A DNA stretch of 64,000 nucleotides from Peptococcaceae bacterium 1109 (GCA_001028815.1 LDJB01000002.1:310001-374000); one strand, 5' to 3'; counted from the first letter of the stretch, positions 18,835 through 30,048 are shown. Numbers and translations: made by a program. The notes: generated by a model from the sequence alone, not told the origin.

Positions 18835-19374
18835 TCAGCTTCTAAACGGCATTCCCATGAGCTTCAAGAGTTCATATGCCTCTTCGTCGGTCTTAGCTGT
18901 GGTGACAACCACAACTTCCAAGCCCCGCACTTTGTCAATCTTGTCGTACTCGATTTCTGGGAAAACCAGCTGTTCCCTAAGGCCGAGGCTGTAATTGCCG
19001 CGCCCGTCGAACGATTTAGAAGAGACTCCTCTGAAGTCACGGATCCGCGGCAGAGTGACGCTGATCAGCCGATCGAGGAACTCAAACATTCTGTCACCAC
19101 GGATGTCCACCTTGCACCCAATCGCCATGCCTTCACGAATCTTAAATGCGGCAACGGACTTTTTCGCCCGGGTGATGATTGGCTTCTGTCCAGCAATGGC
19201 TTCTAGGTCCCGCACAGCACCTTCCAGGGCTTTCGGGTCGCCAACGGCGTCTCCACAGCCGATGTTCAATACAATTTTCTCAAAACGAGGTACCTCCATG
19301 ACGTTCTTGTAACCGAACCGTTCCATCATGGCAGGCACCACTTCTGTTCTGTACTTTTCTTTGAAGCGTACCAA
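18835..19374 (-). CDS. rplE: 50S ribosomal protein L5 (uL5)
   Basis: 179 residues: [35 protein letters not shown], and the C-terminal [27 protein letters not shown] (in parts). It binds 5S rRNA and contacts the P-site tRNA. TTG start after GGGGGGAG. Length standard. Confidence 0.98.
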   Translation of the reverse strand: MVRFKEKYRTEVVPAMMERFGYKNVMEVPRFEKIVLNIGCGDAVGDPKALEGAVRDLEAIAGQKPIITRAKKSVAAFKIREGMAIGCKVDIRGDRMFEFLDRLISVTLPRIRDFRGVSSKSFDGRGNYSLGLREQLVFPEIEYDKIDKVRGLEVVVVTTAKTDEEAYELLKLMGMPFRS

Positions 19375-19402
19375 GAGCTACTCCCCCCTTCACCAACGGA
19401 GT

Positions 19403-19723
19403 CTAGTCGATGGACTTTCCACAGCGCTTGCATTGACGTGTAAGCTTGCCGCTCTCCGACCGCACATTGCTCACACGAGTAGGCTTATTACAACTTGGGC
19501 AGACCAAAGCAACGTTGGAAGCGTCAATCGGGCCAGGCTTCTCCACAATGCCACCCTGAGGATTCGTTTGAGTCGGACGAGTATGCTTCTTTTGGATGTT
19601 TACCCCATCCACAATGACTTTCCCAGAGCGGGGTAAAACTTCCAAAATCTTGCCGCGCTTACCTGCGTCATCCCCGGCGAGAACGAAAACCCGATCGCCG
19701 CTTTTCACATGGACTTTGCTCAT
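19403..19723 (-). CDS. rplX: 50S ribosomal protein L24 (uL24)
   Basis: 106 residues with the KOW motif [19 protein letters not shown] and the [11 protein letters not shown] segment. It carries CPSC and CKRC pairs at the C-terminus, a likely zinc site seen in some bacterial L24 proteins. An assembly initiator at the tunnel exit. ATG with AGGAGG upstream. Confidence 0.98.
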   Translation of the reverse strand: MSKVHVKSGDRVFVLAGDDAGKRGKILEVLPRSGKVIVDGVNIQKKHTRPTQTNPQGGIVEKPGPIDASNVALVCPSCNKPTRVSNVRSESGKLTRQCKRCGKSID

Positions 19724-19741
19724 TTCCCATCCTCCTTTCTT

Positions 19742-20110
19742 CTACAGAACCTCAGGAGCTAAAGAGACAATCTTCATGAAGTCCTTCTCCCGCAGTTCCC
19801 GGGCAACTGGCCCGAAGATACGGGTGCCTCGCGGATTGTTCTGATCGTTTATAATCACAGCTGCATTTTCATCGAACCGAATAAATGAGCCATCTGGACG
19901 GTTGTACTGCTTCTTGGTGCGGACAACCACGGCCCGGACGATATCGCCCTTCTTGACTACGCCGCCTGGTACTGCGCTCTTTACGGTAGCAATGATTACA
20001 TCACCAACACCGGCGTAGCGCCGTTTCGATCCACCAAGCACTCGAATGCAAAGAATCTCGCGTGCTCCGGTATTGTCTGCGACCTTTAGCCGACTCTCTT
20101 GTTGGATCAC
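19742..20110 (-). CDS. rplN: 50S ribosomal protein L14 (uL14)
   Basis: 122 residues: [45 protein letters not shown] and the [15 protein letters not shown] signature. It contacts 16S rRNA in intersubunit bridges. GTG start. Standard spc-operon first gene. Confidence 0.98.
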   Translation of the reverse strand: MIQQESRLKVADNTGAREILCIRVLGGSKRRYAGVGDVIIATVKSAVPGGVVKKGDIVRAVVVRTKKQYNRPDGSFIRFDENAAVIINDQNNPRGTRIFGPVARELREKDFMKIVSLAPEVL

Positions 20111-20148
20111 TACAGCTCCTCCTTCCCTTCACCAGACTCAGGTTTATG

Positions 20149-20409
20149 CTAGCGAGCTTTCTCCACGATTTCCATGACCCGCCACCGCTTATCCTTGCTG
20201 AGGGGCCTGGTCTCCATAATGCGCACCCGATCCCCGATGCTGCACTCGTTGTTCTCGTCGTGCGCCTTAAACTTCACTGTTTGGCGCATCGTCTTGCCGT
20301 ACAGGGGATGGCGGATTACACGCTCAACGCTCACTACAACGGTCTTATCCATTTTATCGCTAACGACAGTGCCCACACGGGTCCGTCTATTGCGTCTCTC
20401 TTCGCTCAC
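20149..20409 (-). CDS. rpsQ: 30S ribosomal protein S17 (uS17)
   Basis: 86 residues with an OB fold: [24 protein letters not shown] and [19 protein letters not shown] (in parts). A primary 16S rRNA binder. GTG start; 35 nt after rpmC, the last gene of the S10 operon proper. Confidence 0.98.
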   Translation of the reverse strand: MSEERRNRRTRVGTVVSDKMDKTVVVSVERVIRHPLYGKTMRQTVKFKAHDENNECSIGDRVRIMETRPLSKDKRWRVMEIVEKAR

Positions 20410-20444
20410 TCTTGCTCCTCCCTTCGCAGTTCCTCAAGGGTTTC

Positions 20445-20648
20445 TTAAGCCCGCCTAATGTTTAACTCCCGTTCCCGGATAAGTGTCTTTACCCGAGCAA
20501 TGTCCCGGCGCACATCGCGGATGCGCATGGGATTGTCTAGCTGGCCTGTTGCCAGTTGAAACCGCAGGTTAAAGAGCTCTTCCTTCAACTCCGCGAGCTT
20601 TTGTTCCAACTCACTGACTGATAAGTTGCGCATCTCTTTAGCCTTCAT
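20445..20648 (-). CDS. rpmC: 50S ribosomal protein L29 (uL29)
   Basis: 67 residues: [21 protein letters not shown] and the [24 protein letters not shown] region (in parts), a two-helix protein at the tunnel exit. ATG 20648 lies 8 nt after AGGTGG inside the end of rplP; upstream in-frame ATGs at 20672 and 20654 are poorly spaced. It overlaps rplP by 11 nt. Confidence 0.97.
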   Translation of the reverse strand: MKAKEMRNLSVSELEQKLAELKEELFNLRFQLATGQLDNPMRIRDVRRDIARVKTLIRERELNIRRA

Positions 20649-21072
20649 TCGCATCACCACCTGCCATCGCACGAGATACGAACTTGCACTTGACTGGGAG
20701 CTTGTGGGCTGCCAACTCCATGGCTTCCCGAGCTAACTCTTCACTTACGCCGCCGATTTCGAACATGATTCTTCCGGGCTTAACTACGGCTACCCAAAAC
20801 TCGGGAGCGCCCTTTCCAGAACCCATCCGTGTTTCCGCGGGCTTCTTGGTGACTGGCTTGTCAGGGAAGATCCGAATCCAGACCTTTCCGCCCCTGCGAA
20901 TGTGACGAGTCATTGCAACACGAGCTGCTTCAATTTGTGTATTCTTAATCCAACCTGGCTCTAGAGCTTGCAGGCCGTATTCCCCGAACGTTACAGTGGA
21001 CCCACGCTGAGCTTTGCCTGTCATGCGGCCACGGTGGACTCGGCGATACTTGACGCGTTTTGGAATCAGCAT
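20638..21072 (-). CDS. rplP: 50S ribosomal protein L16 (uL16)
   Basis: 144 residues: [28 protein letters not shown], the [10 protein letters not shown] loop and KLPVKCKFV. It contacts the A-site tRNA elbow region and 23S H38/H89. Abuts rpsC and overlaps rpmC. Confidence 0.98.
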   Translation of the reverse strand: MLIPKRVKYRRVHRGRMTGKAQRGSTVTFGEYGLQALEPGWIKNTQIEAARVAMTRHIRRGGKVWIRIFPDKPVTKKPAETRMGSGKGAPEFWVAVVKPGRIMFEIGGVSEELAREAMELAAHKLPVKCKFVSRAMAGGDANEG

Positions 21073-21075
21073 CAG

Positions 21076-21738
21076 TTAATTGCCCCCCTTAGCCTTCTTA
21101 TCTACTCTTTCTGGGAGAATCTCGCCCCGGTAGATCCATACTTTGACACCGATCTGACCGAATGTGGTCTTTGCCTCGGCGAAACCGTAGTCAATATCTG
21201 CTCTCAGGGTGTGAAGGGGAACCGAACCCTCTGGGTTCCATTCTGTCCGGGCAATTTCTGCACCGCCTAAACGGCCAGAGACTGCTACCTTAATACCCTT
21301 CGCACCTAACCGAATGGCCCGTTGTTGAGCCTGGCGCATTGCCCTTCTGAAGGAAATCCGCCGCTCTAACTGGAAGGCGATGTTCTCCGCCACCAACTGA
21401 GCATCGAGTTCAGGATGCTTAATTTCCACAATATTGACTTGGATCTGCCTACCGGTGATGCTCTCCAGATCCTTGCGAAGTTTATCTACTTCAGAACCGC
21501 CCTTCCCGATAACCATACCGGGCCGGCCAGTGTGGATGGTGATCTTAGCACGGTTTGCCGCGCGCTCGATTTCGATCCTGGAAACACCTGCGGTATAGAA
21601 GCGCTGCTTGATCAGGCGCCGAACTTTCAGGTCTTCATGGAGCAAATCGGCGTATTCACGCTTGTTGGCGTACCACTTGCTTTCCCATTCCTTGACTATG
21701 CCAAGTCTAAACCCTACCGGGTGTACTTTTTGACCCAC
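21076..21738 (-). CDS. rpsC: 30S ribosomal protein S3 (uS3)
   Basis: 220 residues: [14 protein letters not shown], the KH domain with [17 protein letters not shown], and the C-terminal [20 protein letters not shown]. Part of the mRNA entry helicase. GTG start; 4 nt after rplV. Confidence 0.98.
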   Translation of the reverse strand: MGQKVHPVGFRLGIVKEWESKWYANKREYADLLHEDLKVRRLIKQRFYTAGVSRIEIERAANRAKITIHTGRPGMVIGKGGSEVDKLRKDLESITGRQIQVNIVEIKHPELDAQLVAENIAFQLERRISFRRAMRQAQQRAIRLGAKGIKVAVSGRLGGAEIARTEWNPEGSVPLHTLRADIDYGFAEAKTTFGQIGVKVWIYRGEILPERVDKKAKGGN

Positions 21739-21742
21739 GCAC

Positions 21743-22093
21743 CTACTCCTCCTTTTCCCGCAAAATCACTGTAATGTGACTTGTACGCTTCCGAATCCTG
21801 TCTGCCATTCCCCTGGCCCGGGGCCGAATCCGCTTTAAGATAGGGCCTTGGTCAACATAGCAATCGGAGACATACAGTGAATCCACATCCATCTCATGGT
21901 TGTTCTCAGCATTGGCCATGGCACTGCGCACCACCTTGGCAATAATGGGAGAAGCAGCCTTTGGTGTAAAGCGCAGGATAGTCAGTGCCTCTTGCACGTC
22001 TTTACCCCGGATCAAGTCGATTACTTGGCGTGCCTTGCGTGGCGAAATCCGGACATGCCTAGCAATCGCTTTGGCTTTCCTTTCCTCAATCAT
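21743..22093 (-). CDS. rplV: 50S ribosomal protein L22 (uL22)
   Basis: 116 residues: [26 protein letters not shown] (in parts) and the tunnel hairpin region [25 protein letters not shown]. The hairpin lines the exit tunnel and is a site of macrolide-resistance mutations in other species. ATG start. Confidence 0.98.
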   Translation of the reverse strand: MIEERKAKAIARHVRISPRKARQVIDLIRGKDVQEALTILRFTPKAASPIIAKVVRSAMANAENNHEMDVDSLYVSDCYVDQGPILKRIRPRARGMADRIRKRTSHITVILREKEE

Positions 22094-22112
22094 GTTCTAT
22101 CCCCCGTTCTAC

Positions 22113-22391
22113 TTATCTACGCGAAGACTTCTCGCTGCCTGCGTGCCCCCGGAAGGTCCTGGTGGGAACAAACTCGCCTAACTTGTGCCCAACCATTTCC
22201 TCGGTGATATAAATCGGCACGTGCCTGCGTCCGTCATGAACGGCAATAGTATGGCCGACCATTTCAGGGAAAATGGTGGACCGCCGCGACCAAGTCTTGA
22301 TAACCTTTTTGTCGTCCTTTTCGTTCATCTCACGAACTTTGTTCAGCAAGTGAGCGTCGGCGAAAGGACCCTTTTTCAGTGATCTACCCAT
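22113..22391 (-). CDS. rpsS: 30S ribosomal protein S19 (uS19)
   Basis: 92 residues: [33 protein letters not shown] and [16 protein letters not shown] head protein bound with S13. ATG with AGGAGG upstream; 28 nt after rplB. Confidence 0.98.
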   Translation of the reverse strand: MGRSLKKGPFADAHLLNKVREMNEKDDKKVIKTWSRRSTIFPEMVGHTIAVHDGRRHVPIYITEEMVGHKLGEFVPTRTFRGHAGSEKSSRR

Positions 22392-22419
22392 TTCTACACC
22401 TCCTCGTAGAGAACCGTTC

Positions 22420-23247
22420 TTACCGTTTGCGCCGCCTTACGATCAGACGATCGCTGAGCTTCTTCTTACGAGTCCGTCTACCAAGTGCAGGCTTACCCCA
22501 AGGTGTAACAGGTCCTGGCATACCAACAGGAGCTCTGCCTTCTCCACCGCCGTGGGGGTGGTCCACTGGGTTCATAGCAACGCCGCGGACGTGGGGCCTC
22601 TTGCCCAGGTACCGAGACCGGCCTGCCTTACCAATCACGATGTTCTCGTGCTCAACGTTCCCCACTTGGCCAACGGTAGCACGGCACCGCAGCAGAACCA
22701 TGCGGAATTCTCCTGAAGGAAGCCGGAGGGTAGCATAGTTTCCGCTCTTACCCATCAACTGAGCCGAGCCGCCTGCTGAGCGAACCAGCTGGCCGCCTTT
22801 GCCTGGTTGAAGTTCGATGTTGTGAACGATGGTTCCAACAGGGATGTTCTCCAGAGGCAGAGCGTTGCCAGGCTTGATGTCCGCTTGCGGGCCAGATTCA
22901 ACCATGTCTCCAACGCTAAGGCCCACAGGAGCGAGAATGTAGCGCTTTTCCCCATCCAGATAGTGCAGGAGGGCAATGCGGGCAGTGCGGTTGGGATCGT
23001 ATTCAATAGCTGCAACTTTAGCTGGAACGCCATCTTTGTTGCGCTTAAAGTCGATGATACGGTACTTCCGCTTATGGCCGCCGCCCCGGTGGCGAGTGGT
23101 AATCCGGCCTTGGGCATTGCGGCCACCGCTGCTGGTTAGACTAACAACCAACGACTTCTCCGGCTCTTTCTTGGTAATCTCTTCAAAAGTTGACACAGTC
23201 ATGCTGCGCCGGCCCGGAGTGGTCGGTTTATACTTCTTAACTGCCAT
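22420..23247 (-). CDS. rplB: 50S ribosomal protein L2 (uL2)
   Basis: 275 residues: [39 protein letters not shown], and the C-terminal [13 protein letters not shown] loop whose His is near the peptidyl-transferase centre. Primary 23S binder and subunit-joining protein. ATG start. Confidence 0.99.
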   Translation of the reverse strand: MAVKKYKPTTPGRRSMTVSTFEEITKKEPEKSLVVSLTSSGGRNAQGRITTRHRGGGHKRKYRIIDFKRNKDGVPAKVAAIEYDPNRTARIALLHYLDGEKRYILAPVGLSVGDMVESGPQADIKPGNALPLENIPVGTIVHNIELQPGKGGQLVRSAGGSAQLMGKSGNYATLRLPSGEFRMVLLRCRATVGQVGNVEHENIVIGKAGRSRYLGKRPHVRGVAMNPVDHPHGGGEGRAPVGMPGPVTPWGKPALGRRTRKKKLSDRLIVRRRKR

Positions 23248-23261
23248 GTTTCCGTACCTCC

Positions 23262-23549
23262 CTATAGTCCTTCAAAGACCTCAATGGTGTGGCCGGGCTC
23301 AAGGGTAACAACAGCCTTTTTCCAATCTGGCTTCCGACCTTGAGTCATACCCATCCGGCGCATCTTGCCGCGCACACGTGAGGTGTTTACCTTGCGGACC
23401 TTAACTTTGAAGAGTTCTTCCACTGCTTCCTTGATTTGGGTCTTGTTAGCCCTCAAGTCAACTTGGAAGGTGTACTTATTCTGCGTCGCCATGATATCGG
23501 TGCTTTTCTCAGTGATGATCGGCCTAATCACAATATCCCGGGCATCCAT
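23262..23549 (-). CDS. rplW: 50S ribosomal protein L23 (uL23)
   Basis: 95 residues: [32 protein letters not shown] and the basic loop [13 protein letters not shown]. It forms the trigger-factor and SRP docking site at the tunnel exit. Its ATG shares a base with the rplD stop (TAATG), so the two are coupled. Confidence 0.98.
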   Translation of the reverse strand: MDARDIVIRPIITEKSTDIMATQNKYTFQVDLRANKTQIKEAVEELFKVKVRKVNTSRVRGKMRRMGMTQGRKPDWKKAVVTLEPGHTIEVFEGL

Positions 23550-24172
23550 TATGCAAGCACCTCCTCTAGCTTGAGTACAGCGTCCTTCGTAATCACCATC
23601 TTGTGTGCGTTGAGCACATCATACACGTTCAAACCCATGGACTTGGCCACTACGGCGCCAGGGATATTCCGAGTGGAAAGCTCCACGTTCTTATCCCATT
23701 CGCTGGTCACCACGAGGGGCTTCCGCGCGGCACCCAGGTTACTTAAGATACCCGCCATGACCTTGGTCTTGGGCTCGTTTACTGCCAGCCGATCCACGAC
23801 CACGAAATCGCCGGCCTGGACCTTTGCTGTCAAGGCAGACTTTAACGCGGCCCGGCGTGCTTTTTTCGGCAGATAAAAAGCGAAATCACGGGGAGTTGGC
23901 CCGAAGACTACGCCGCCGCCCACCCACTGGGGTGACCGAATGCTGCCTTGCCGTGCCCGGCCTGTACCCTTCTGCCGCCAAGGCTTGCGCCCGCCGCCTC
24001 GAACCAGCCCTCTACTCTTTGTGGCCACAGTACCCTGCCGGCGATTGGCTAATTGCCTAAGAACGGCCTTGTGCAGGAGTTCTTGGTTAATCTCGACTCC
24101 AAAAACAGCATCGTTTAGTTCAAGCTCACCAACTTGCTTGCCTTCAATATTATAAACGGCCACTTTCGGCAT
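23549..24172 (-). CDS. rplD: 50S ribosomal protein L4 (uL4)
   Basis: 207 residues: [32 protein letters not shown] (the extended tunnel loop) and [20 protein letters not shown]. Constricts the exit tunnel; in gamma-proteobacteria it also regulates the S10 operon, a mechanism not assumed here. ATG start. Confidence 0.98.
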   Translation of the reverse strand: MPKVAVYNIEGKQVGELELNDAVFGVEINQELLHKAVLRQLANRRQGTVATKSRGLVRGGGRKPWRQKGTGRARQGSIRSPQWVGGGVVFGPTPRDFAFYLPKKARRAALKSALTAKVQAGDFVVVDRLAVNEPKTKVMAGILSNLGAARKPLVVTSEWDKNVELSTRNIPGAVVAKSMGLNVYDVLNAHKMVITKDAVLKLEEVLA

Positions 24173-24201
24173 GATTGCAGCCTCCTCTCTTCATCTAGTC
24201 T

Positions 24202-24840
24202 TTAGTTCTTCACAGCACTGCGTACAATCACGAGGCTTCCCTTTACTCCAGGTACCGCACCCTTCACCAGAAGCAGATTGCGGTCTGCATCGACCTTAAC
24301 TACTTCCAGGCTCTGAACGGTTCTCCGTTGCCCGCCCATCCGGCCTGGTAGTTTCCGCCCCTTAAAGACCCGGGCTGGGTCAATGGACCCTAAGGAACCA
24401 ACGCCCCGGTGATACTTAGAACCGTGGCTCATCGGGCCTCGGCCTTGGCCGTGGCGCTTAATGGGACCCTGGAAACCCTTACCTTTGGTCTTCCCGGTTA
24501 CATCTACCTTTTCCCCTTCGGAAAAGATATCTACCCGCACTTCGTCGCCCACATTCAGCTTGGCGAAATCTTCATCAGATTCAAATCTAATCTCTTTGAG
24601 ATAACGCTTCGGCTTCACACCTGCTTTCGCAAAGTGCCCCTTCTGCGGTTGGTTGAAGAGCCTCTCTCTTTTATCGCCAAAACCGAGCTGAACTGCATTA
24701 TAGCTGTCAGTTTCCTCAGTTTTCTTCTGAACTACGGTACATGGGCCAGCTTCGATGACAGTGACAGGAATTAAGAAACCGTCTGCATTGAAAATCTGGG
24801 TCATGCCCAATTTCTTGCCAAGAATACCTTTGGCCATCAT
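24202..24840 (-). CDS. rplC: 50S ribosomal protein L3 (uL3)
   Basis: 212 residues: [17 protein letters not shown], the central loop [26 protein letters not shown] (in parts) and [16 protein letters not shown]. One of two assembly initiators of the 50S. Two adjacent ATGs open the gene (spacing 6 and 9 nt from GGGGG); either could serve. Confidence 0.98.
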   Translation of the reverse strand: MMAKGILGKKLGMTQIFNADGFLIPVTVIEAGPCTVVQKKTEETDSYNAVQLGFGDKRERLFNQPQKGHFAKAGVKPKRYLKEIRFESDEDFAKLNVGDEVRVDIFSEGEKVDVTGKTKGKGFQGPIKRHGQGRGPMSHGSKYHRGVGSLGSIDPARVFKGRKLPGRMGGQRRTVQSLEVVKVDADRNLLLVKGAVPGVKGSLVIVRSAVKN

Positions 24841-24869
24841 AACGCACCCCCTAAAATCGATCCAGCTGG

Positions 24870-25187
24870 CTAGTTGTCCTGAATCTTCAGTTGAATGTCC
24901 ACACCAGCAGGCAGATCTAACCGCATCAAAGCGTCAACCGTCTTAGGATTAGGATCCAAAATGTCGATCAGCCGCTTGTGCGTGCGCATTTCGAACTGCT
25001 CACGCGAGTCTTTGTGCACGTGGACAGAACGCAAAACTGTATAAATGTTCTTTTCCGTTGGTAAGGGGATGGGTCCTGAGACCTTGGCCCCAGTCCTTTT
25101 CGCAGTGTCCACAATCTTCTGTGCAGAACTATCTAGGATTTTGTGATCAAACGCAGTCAGCCTAATCCGAACCTTTTGCTTAGCCAT
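24870..25187 (-). CDS. rpsJ: 30S ribosomal protein S10 (uS10)
   Basis: 105 residues: [51 protein letters not shown] (in parts). It also acts with NusB in antitermination in other bacteria. I start at ATG 25187, 10 nt after GGGAGG; the open frame extends 26 codons upstream into the leader without family similarity. First gene of the S10 operon, 180 nt after tuf. Confidence 0.98.
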   Translation of the reverse strand: MAKQKVRIRLTAFDHKILDSSAQKIVDTAKRTGAKVSGPIPLPTEKNIYTVLRSVHVHKDSREQFEMRTHKRLIDILDPNPKTVDALMRLDLPAGVDIQLKIQDN

Positions 25188-25323
25188 GCTGAGTTTTCCT
25201 CCCTCACGCTCGATTAACGAACATACTCCGTAGAAATTCCCTGAACTGCCAAGAGCGTTCAGCAACCTCCTACTTCATCGCACATCCCTTTTGTATTTGA
25301 AATTCACTCTAAACAGCCGAATA

Positions 25324-25355
25324 GGAAAAGCAATCCTTGCCCGGACTGCTTTTCC
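25324..25355 (-). other. Strong hairpin in the tuf-rpsJ gap
   Basis: Minus strand GGAAAAGCAGTCC (25355-25343) pairs with GGATTGCTTTTCC (25336-25324), 13 bp with one G-U, around a 6-nt loop. No U run follows (TATTCGGC), so it is not a standard terminator. It could be an RNase processing site, a 3-prime stabiliser of tuf mRNA or a regulatory leader element of the S10 operon. Confidence 0.6.
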
Positions 25356-25368
25356 CGGCCATCACACA

Positions 25369-26571
25369 CTACTGCAGAATCTTGGTTACAACGCCAGCGC
25401 CTACGGTGCGCCCGCCTTCACGAATAGCAAAGCGCAGGCCTTCCTCCATCGCGATTGGAGTGATGAGCGATACGCTGAGGCGGGTGTTGTCGCCAGGCAT
25501 AACCATTTCGGTGCCCTCGGGGAGCTCCACGATACCGGTTACGTCAGTGGTCCGGAAGTAAAACTGAGGCCGGTAGCCTTGGAAGAATGGGGTGTGCCGG
25601 CCGCCTTCATCCTTGGTCAGGACGTATACTTCGCACTCAAACTTGGTGTGCGGAGTAATGGAACCGGGCTTGGCCAGAACTTGGCCCCGCTCAACTTCAT
25701 CACGGGTAATACCGCGGAGCAGAACACCAATGTTGTCACCAGCTTGAGCTTGGTCAAGGAGCTTGCGGAACATCTCTACGCCGGTAGCAACGGTCTTCCG
25801 GGACTCGTCTTGCAGGCCAACGATGGAGACTTCGTCGCCAACCTTGATTACGCCACGCTCTACACGGCCAGTTGCAACGGTACCGCGGCCGGTGATGGTG
25901 AAAACGTCCTCAACAGGCATGAGGAAAGGCTTGTCAACGTCCCGCTCTGGGGTTGGGATGTACTCATCAACTGCATCCATGAGCTTTTGCAGCTGAGCGC
26001 ATGCTTCCCCAGGAGCACCAGCCTGGAGTTCTTCCAGAGCCTTCAGGGAGCTGCCAGCTAGCACAGGAATGTCGTCGCCAGGGAACTCGTACTCGCTGAG
26101 GAGTTCACGGACTTCCATCTCAACCAGTTCCAGAAGCTCGGGGTCGTCCACCATATCAGCTTTGTTCAGCCATACAACAATGGCGGGCACGCCTACCTGG
26201 CGGGCAAGGAGAATGTGTTCCCGAGTTTGAGGCATGGGGCCGTCAGCGGCGGAAACAACCAGGATTGCACCGTCCATTTGGGCGGCTCCGGTGATCATGT
26301 TTTTCACATAGTCAGCGTGGCCTGGGCAGTCTACGTGAGCGTAGTGCCGCTTCTCTGTTTCATACTCCACGTGGGAAGTATTAATGGTAATACCGCGTTC
26401 CCTTTCCTCGGGAGCGTTGTCGATTTCTTCGAACTTCTTGACCTTGCTGGTGTCGCCATGGGCGAGCAGCATGGTAATCGCAGCAGTAGTTGTGGTCTTG
26501 CCGTGGTCAACGTGACCAATGGTGCCCACGTTTACGTGCGGCTTAGTTCTTTCAAACTTTTGCTTTGCCAT
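25369..26571 (-). CDS. tuf: Elongation factor Tu, copy in the str operon
   Basis: 400-residue GTPase that delivers aminoacyl-tRNA. G motifs: [24 protein letters not shown]; catalytic His in the DCPGHADY loop. Domains 2 and 3 are complete ([28 protein letters not shown]). It lies 37 nt after fusA. A second copy is at 41158-42360; the proteins differ at only three positions (L171/V, S175/A, final Q/E), which suggests gene conversion. Confidence 0.99.
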   Translation of the reverse strand: MAKQKFERTKPHVNVGTIGHVDHGKTTTTAAITMLLAHGDTSKVKKFEEIDNAPEERERGITINTSHVEYETEKRHYAHVDCPGHADYVKNMITGAAQMDGAILVVSAADGPMPQTREHILLARQVGVPAIVVWLNKADMVDDPELLELVEMEVRELLSEYEFPGDDIPVLAGSSLKALEELQAGAPGEACAQLQKLMDAVDEYIPTPERDVDKPFLMPVEDVFTITGRGTVATGRVERGVIKVGDEVSIVGLQDESRKTVATGVEMFRKLLDQAQAGDNIGVLLRGITRDEVERGQVLAKPGSITPHTKFECEVYVLTKDEGGRHTPFFQGYRPQFYFRTTDVTGIVELPEGTEMVMPGDNTRLSVSLITPIAMEEGLRFAIREGGRTVGAGVVTKILQ

Positions 26572-26608
26572 TATTGTTCCTCCTCGTCATGAGACTTGTT
26601 GGTAATAG

Positions 26609-28684
26609 TTACAGACCAGCCTTTTCTTTGATTTCCTGAGCTAAATTAGCCGGAACCTGCTCGTATCGTCCAAAATGCATTGAGTACTGTGCCCGCCCTT
26701 GCGTCAAAGAACGCAGGTCGGTGGCGTACCCGAACATTTCCCCTAGAGGCACATAGCCCCGCACCACTTGAGTATTTCCCCGGTGCTCCATGCCTTCGAT
26801 CCGTCCCCGCCTGGAGTTCATATCTCCGATTACATCACCGAGGAATTCCTCAGGAGTTGTCACTTCTAGGCGCATGATAGGTTCCAAGAGGACTGGGTCA
26901 GCTTTAGCCGCGGCTTCCTTGAAGCCAATGGAGCCGGCAATCTTAAAGGCCATTTCCGATGAGTCAACCTCGTGGTATGAGCCATCAACCAATGCAACTT
27001 TCACATCAACGACGGGATAACCGGCCACCACGCCATTGAGCAGGGCTTCTTTCACGCCTTGCTCCACAGAGCTCCAGTACTCCCTGGGAACCGTTCCGCC
27101 GACGATCTTACTTTCAAAGGCGAATCCGGCGCCTGGTTCATTGGGCTCTACCTCAAGCACAACGTGGCCGTACTGGCCCCGTCCACCCGACTGGCGGACG
27201 AACTTGCCCTCGGCCTTGACAGCCTTGGTGATGGTCTCTCTGTACGCCACTTGAGGTTTGCCGATGTTGGCCTCCACTTTAAACTCCCGGAGGAGGCGGT
27301 CCACAATGATCTCCAGGTGAAGCTCACCCATGCCGGAAATGATGGTTTGACCCGTTTCTTCATCGGTATGGACCTGGAACGTAGGATCTTCTTCCGCTAA
27401 GCGCTGCAAAGCTAAGGTTAGCTTATCTTGATCTGCTTTGGACTTCGGTTCAACCGCAAGATCAATGACTGGCGCTGGAAATTCAAGTGCTTCAAGTAAA
27501 ATAGGATGGTCTTCGGCTGCAAGAGTATCTCCTGTGGATGTATCTTTCAAACCAACGAACGCCACAATCTCACCGGAATCAGCTTGTTCTGCCTCTTCCC
27601 GATGGTTTGCATGCATTCGCAGAATGCGCCCAACACGCTCTTTGCGGCCCCGGGTTACGTTGTACACGTAACTACCTGCCTTAAGAGTTCCTGAATACAC
27701 TCGGAAAAAGGTCAGCTTACCTACATATGGATCTGTCATGATCTTGAAGGCCAATCCAGCAAAGGGCTGGTTATCGTTGAGCTCCCGCACTTCTTCCGCC
27801 CCTGTGCGAGGATTGATGCCTGTCACTGCAGGCAAATCGCTCGGTGAAGGCAGATAGTCGCAGATGGCATCCAAGAGGAGCTGAACTCCCTTGTTCTTAA
27901 AGGACGAGCCGCACAAAACGGGGATTAGTTCCACATTCAAGCAGGCTCGCCGCAGTGCCGCCTTCAGCTCTGCGGTGCTGATTTCCTCACCCTCAAGATA
28001 CTTCATGGTCAATTCTTCATCTGTTTCCGCAATTTTTTCGAGCATGAGCTCGCGAGCGGCCATCACTTCATCTTTAATCTCTTCTGGAATCTCGATCTCT
28101 TCATCGATGTTCCCCAGGTCATCCACGTACACGTGAGCCTTCATTTCCACCAAGTCCACAATTCCACGGAACGTATCTTCAGCCCCGATGGGCCATTGAA
28201 TAGGCACTGGGTTGGCAGCCAGTCTTTCCCGAATCATGTCAATTCCACGCTGGAAATTGGCGCCAACACGGTCCATCTTGTTGATGTACGCAATCCGGGG
28301 GACATGGTACTTATCGGCTTGACGCCACACCGTCTCAGACTGGGGTTCTACCCCGCCTACCGAGCAGAAAACTGCTACTGCTCCGTCCAAGACTCTCAGT
28401 GAACGCTCCACTTCTACAGTGAAGTCCACGTGTCCGGGCGTATCGATAATGTTGATGCGATGTCCTTTCCAATGGCACGTCGTAGCAGCGGAGGTAATAG
28501 TGATACCCCGCTCCTTCTCCTGCGCCATCCAGTCCATGGTTGCGCCGCCCTCATGTGTTTCTCCTAGCTTGTGAACTCTCCCGGTGTAAAAGAGGATTCT
28601 CTCGGTGGTTGTGGTTTTCCCTGCGTCGATGTGAGCCATGATTCCAATGTTGCGCACTTTGTCTATAGAGAAATCTCTACCCAC
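26609..28684 (-). CDS. fusA: Elongation factor G
   Basis: 691 residues, five-domain translocase. G motifs: [32 protein letters not shown]; domain IV with [12 protein letters not shown], the C-terminal [17 protein letters not shown]. Bacterial canonical length. GTG start after GGGGGAG. str operon order rpsL-rpsG-fusA-tuf. Confidence 0.99.
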   Translation of the reverse strand: MGRDFSIDKVRNIGIMAHIDAGKTTTTERILFYTGRVHKLGETHEGGATMDWMAQEKERGITITSAATTCHWKGHRINIIDTPGHVDFTVEVERSLRVLDGAVAVFCSVGGVEPQSETVWRQADKYHVPRIAYINKMDRVGANFQRGIDMIRERLAANPVPIQWPIGAEDTFRGIVDLVEMKAHVYVDDLGNIDEEIEIPEEIKDEVMAARELMLEKIAETDEELTMKYLEGEEISTAELKAALRRACLNVELIPVLCGSSFKNKGVQLLLDAICDYLPSPSDLPAVTGINPRTGAEEVRELNDNQPFAGLAFKIMTDPYVGKLTFFRVYSGTLKAGSYVYNVTRGRKERVGRILRMHANHREEAEQADSGEIVAFVGLKDTSTGDTLAAEDHPILLEALEFPAPVIDLAVEPKSKADQDKLTLALQRLAEEDPTFQVHTDEETGQTIISGMGELHLEIIVDRLLREFKVEANIGKPQVAYRETITKAVKAEGKFVRQSGGRGQYGHVVLEVEPNEPGAGFAFESKIVGGTVPREYWSSVEQGVKEALLNGVVAGYPVVDVKVALVDGSYHEVDSSEMAFKIAGSIGFKEAAAKADPVLLEPIMRLEVTTPEEFLGDVIGDMNSRRGRIEGMEHRGNTQVVRGYVPLGEMFGYATDLRSLTQGRAQYSMHFGRYEQVPANLAQEIKEKAGL

Positions 28685-28735
28685 TTTATACTCCCCCTAG
28701 CCGAGTAAACCCATTGTGTGACACCGAGGTGCACA

Positions 28736-29206
28736 CTACCAGCGATAGTGGGCAAACGCTTTGTTTGCTTCCGCCATCCGATGGGTATCTTCCTTCTTCC
28801 GTACAGCTCCGCCCTGGTTGTTGACGGCATCCATCAACTCACCGGCGAGCTTTTCTATCATTGTCTTTTCCCCACGGAGCCTGGCGTATTGAACCAGCCA
28901 CCGTATGGCCAGAGCCTGACGGCGATTGGCACGCACTTCTACAGGTACCTGATATGTGGCACCACCGACCCGGCGAGGCTTAACCTCCAGAACAGGCATG
29001 ACATTATTCATGGCCTCGTTGAGGACCTCTACAGGCTGTTTGCCGAGTTTCTCCGCGGCTAATTCTAAAGCACCATACATGATGGCTTCCGCGGTACCCC
29101 GCTTGCCATCATACATGATGGCGTTGATGAACTTGGTCACCAGTTCATTGCCGTATACTGGATCGGGAATAACTTGTCTCTTGGGAACACTACCCTTTCT
29201 TGGCAC
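28736..29206 (-). CDS. rpsG: 30S ribosomal protein S7 (uS7)
   Basis: 156 residues: [38 protein letters not shown] and [20 protein letters not shown] at the end (in parts). Primary assembly protein of the 30S head and E-site contact. GTG start. Standard length. Confidence 0.98.
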   Translation of the reverse strand: MPRKGSVPKRQVIPDPVYGNELVTKFINAIMYDGKRGTAEAIMYGALELAAEKLGKQPVEVLNEAMNNVMPVLEVKPRRVGGATYQVPVEVRANRRQALAIRWLVQYARLRGEKTMIEKLAGELMDAVNNQGGAVRKKEDTHRMAEANKAFAHYRW

Positions 29207-29238
29207 GATTTCACCCCTTTTCTGTAGCGGTGGAAATG

Positions 29239-29655
29239 TTACTTAGGCCGCTTGGTCCCGTACTTGGAACGGGCTTGGCGACGGTTGGCAACACCAGCAG
29301 TGTCCAATGTACCCCGCACGATGTGGTAACGCACACCTGGCAGGTCCTTCACCCTACCACCGCGGATCAAGACCACACTGTGCTCCTGCAGGTTATGGCC
29401 CTCTCCGGGAATGTAGGAAGTCACCTCAATACCATTGGTTAGGCGCACACGAGCCACTTTCCGCAGAGCCGAGTTTGGCTTCTTAGGGGTAGCAGTGTAT
29501 ACCCTGGTACAAACACCCCGTTTTTGCGGAGAACCCTCTGCGTTAAACAGAACTTCGTTGCGGAGCGTGTTTTGGTTGTACAACAGTGCAGGTGCACCGC
29601 TCTTCCCTTTCTGCTTGCTCCGCCCCTTTTTCACCAATTGGTTGATAGTCGGCAC
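29239..29655 (-). CDS. rpsL: 30S ribosomal protein S12 (uS12)
   Basis: 138 residues: [38 protein letters not shown] (in parts) and [18 protein letters not shown]. The lysines of [11 protein letters not shown] and RVKDLPG are the sites of streptomycin resistance in other species; both are wild type here. The extra segment after PALLYNQ is like that of Bacillus S12, also 138 residues. GTG start. Confidence 0.98.
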   Translation of the reverse strand: MPTINQLVKKGRSKQKGKSGAPALLYNQNTLRNEVLFNAEGSPQKRGVCTRVYTATPKKPNSALRKVARVRLTNGIEVTSYIPGEGHNLQEHSVVLIRGGRVKDLPGVRYHIVRGTLDTAGVANRRQARSKYGTKRPK

Positions 29656-29681
29656 TATGGATAACCTCCCTTCCTTCTTCC

Positions 29682-29930
29682 TTAGTTGTCTTCAATGATT
29701 GCTGCAACAGCAGCCCCCACTTCAATGGAACAGGCTTTTCCCAGCTCGGCCATTGAATCCACTTCGATGATCCGCACGCCGTTTTGGTTGCATAAGTCCA
29801 GAATTGGCCGGATCACTCGTTCATCGGCATCTCGGGCCACAAAGACCTCTTTTGCCTGACCACCCTGTACAGCCTTAAGGGTCTGCTTAGCGCCTACAAT
29901 GCGCTGTGCAGTCTTGAGTCTGTGCGGCAC
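29682..29930 (-). CDS. L7Ae-family RNA-binding protein (YbxF/RplGB-like)
   Basis: 82 residues with the L7Ae/L30e/Gadd45 fold: [29 protein letters not shown] (in parts), then [11 protein letters not shown] and [12 protein letters not shown]. Proteins of this kind bind kink-turn RNA. It is the first gene of the str operon in Bacillota, as here, 27 nt before rpsL. GTG start with AAGGAGAG upstream. Its own leader holds a strong hairpin close to the transcription start. Confidence 0.92.
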   Translation of the reverse strand: MPHRLKTAQRIVGAKQTLKAVQGGQAKEVFVARDADERVIRPILDLCNQNGVRIIEVDSMAELGKACSIEVGAAVAAIIEDN

Positions 29931-29957
29931 TGTGGTCTCTCTCCTTTACTTACAGAT

Positions 29958-29982
29958 CCCGCAGGGAAGGACTCCCTGCGGG
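29958..29982 (-). other. Leader hairpin of the str operon
   Basis: Perfect 10-bp stem (CCCGCAGGGA with TCCCTGCGGG, 5-nt loop) starting about 10 nt from the predicted transcription start and 28 nt before the L7Ae gene. No U run on the minus strand. It may protect the 5-prime end, or end readthrough from rpoC weakly. Confidence 0.55.
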
Positions 29983-29997
29983 TCGACACACTTACGT

Positions 29998-30026
29998 ATT
30001 GTACCACCGCCGTAGGGCTCTGTCAA
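29998..30026 (-). promoter_or_regulatory. Sigma-A promoter of the str operon
   Basis: Minus strand TTGACA (30026-30021), 17-bp spacer, TACAAT (30003-29998), between rpoC and the L7Ae gene. Predicted start near 29991. It separates the rpoBC unit from the str-S10-spc-alpha block. Confidence 0.85.
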
Positions 30027-30048
30027 TAAATTTCGGCGGGATGGGCCT

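Noticed and set aside
29239-29655. S12 insertion after the N-terminal PAL motif as an oddity
   Set aside because: Bacillus S12 has a segment of the same size at this place and the same total length (138), so it is a normal variant.
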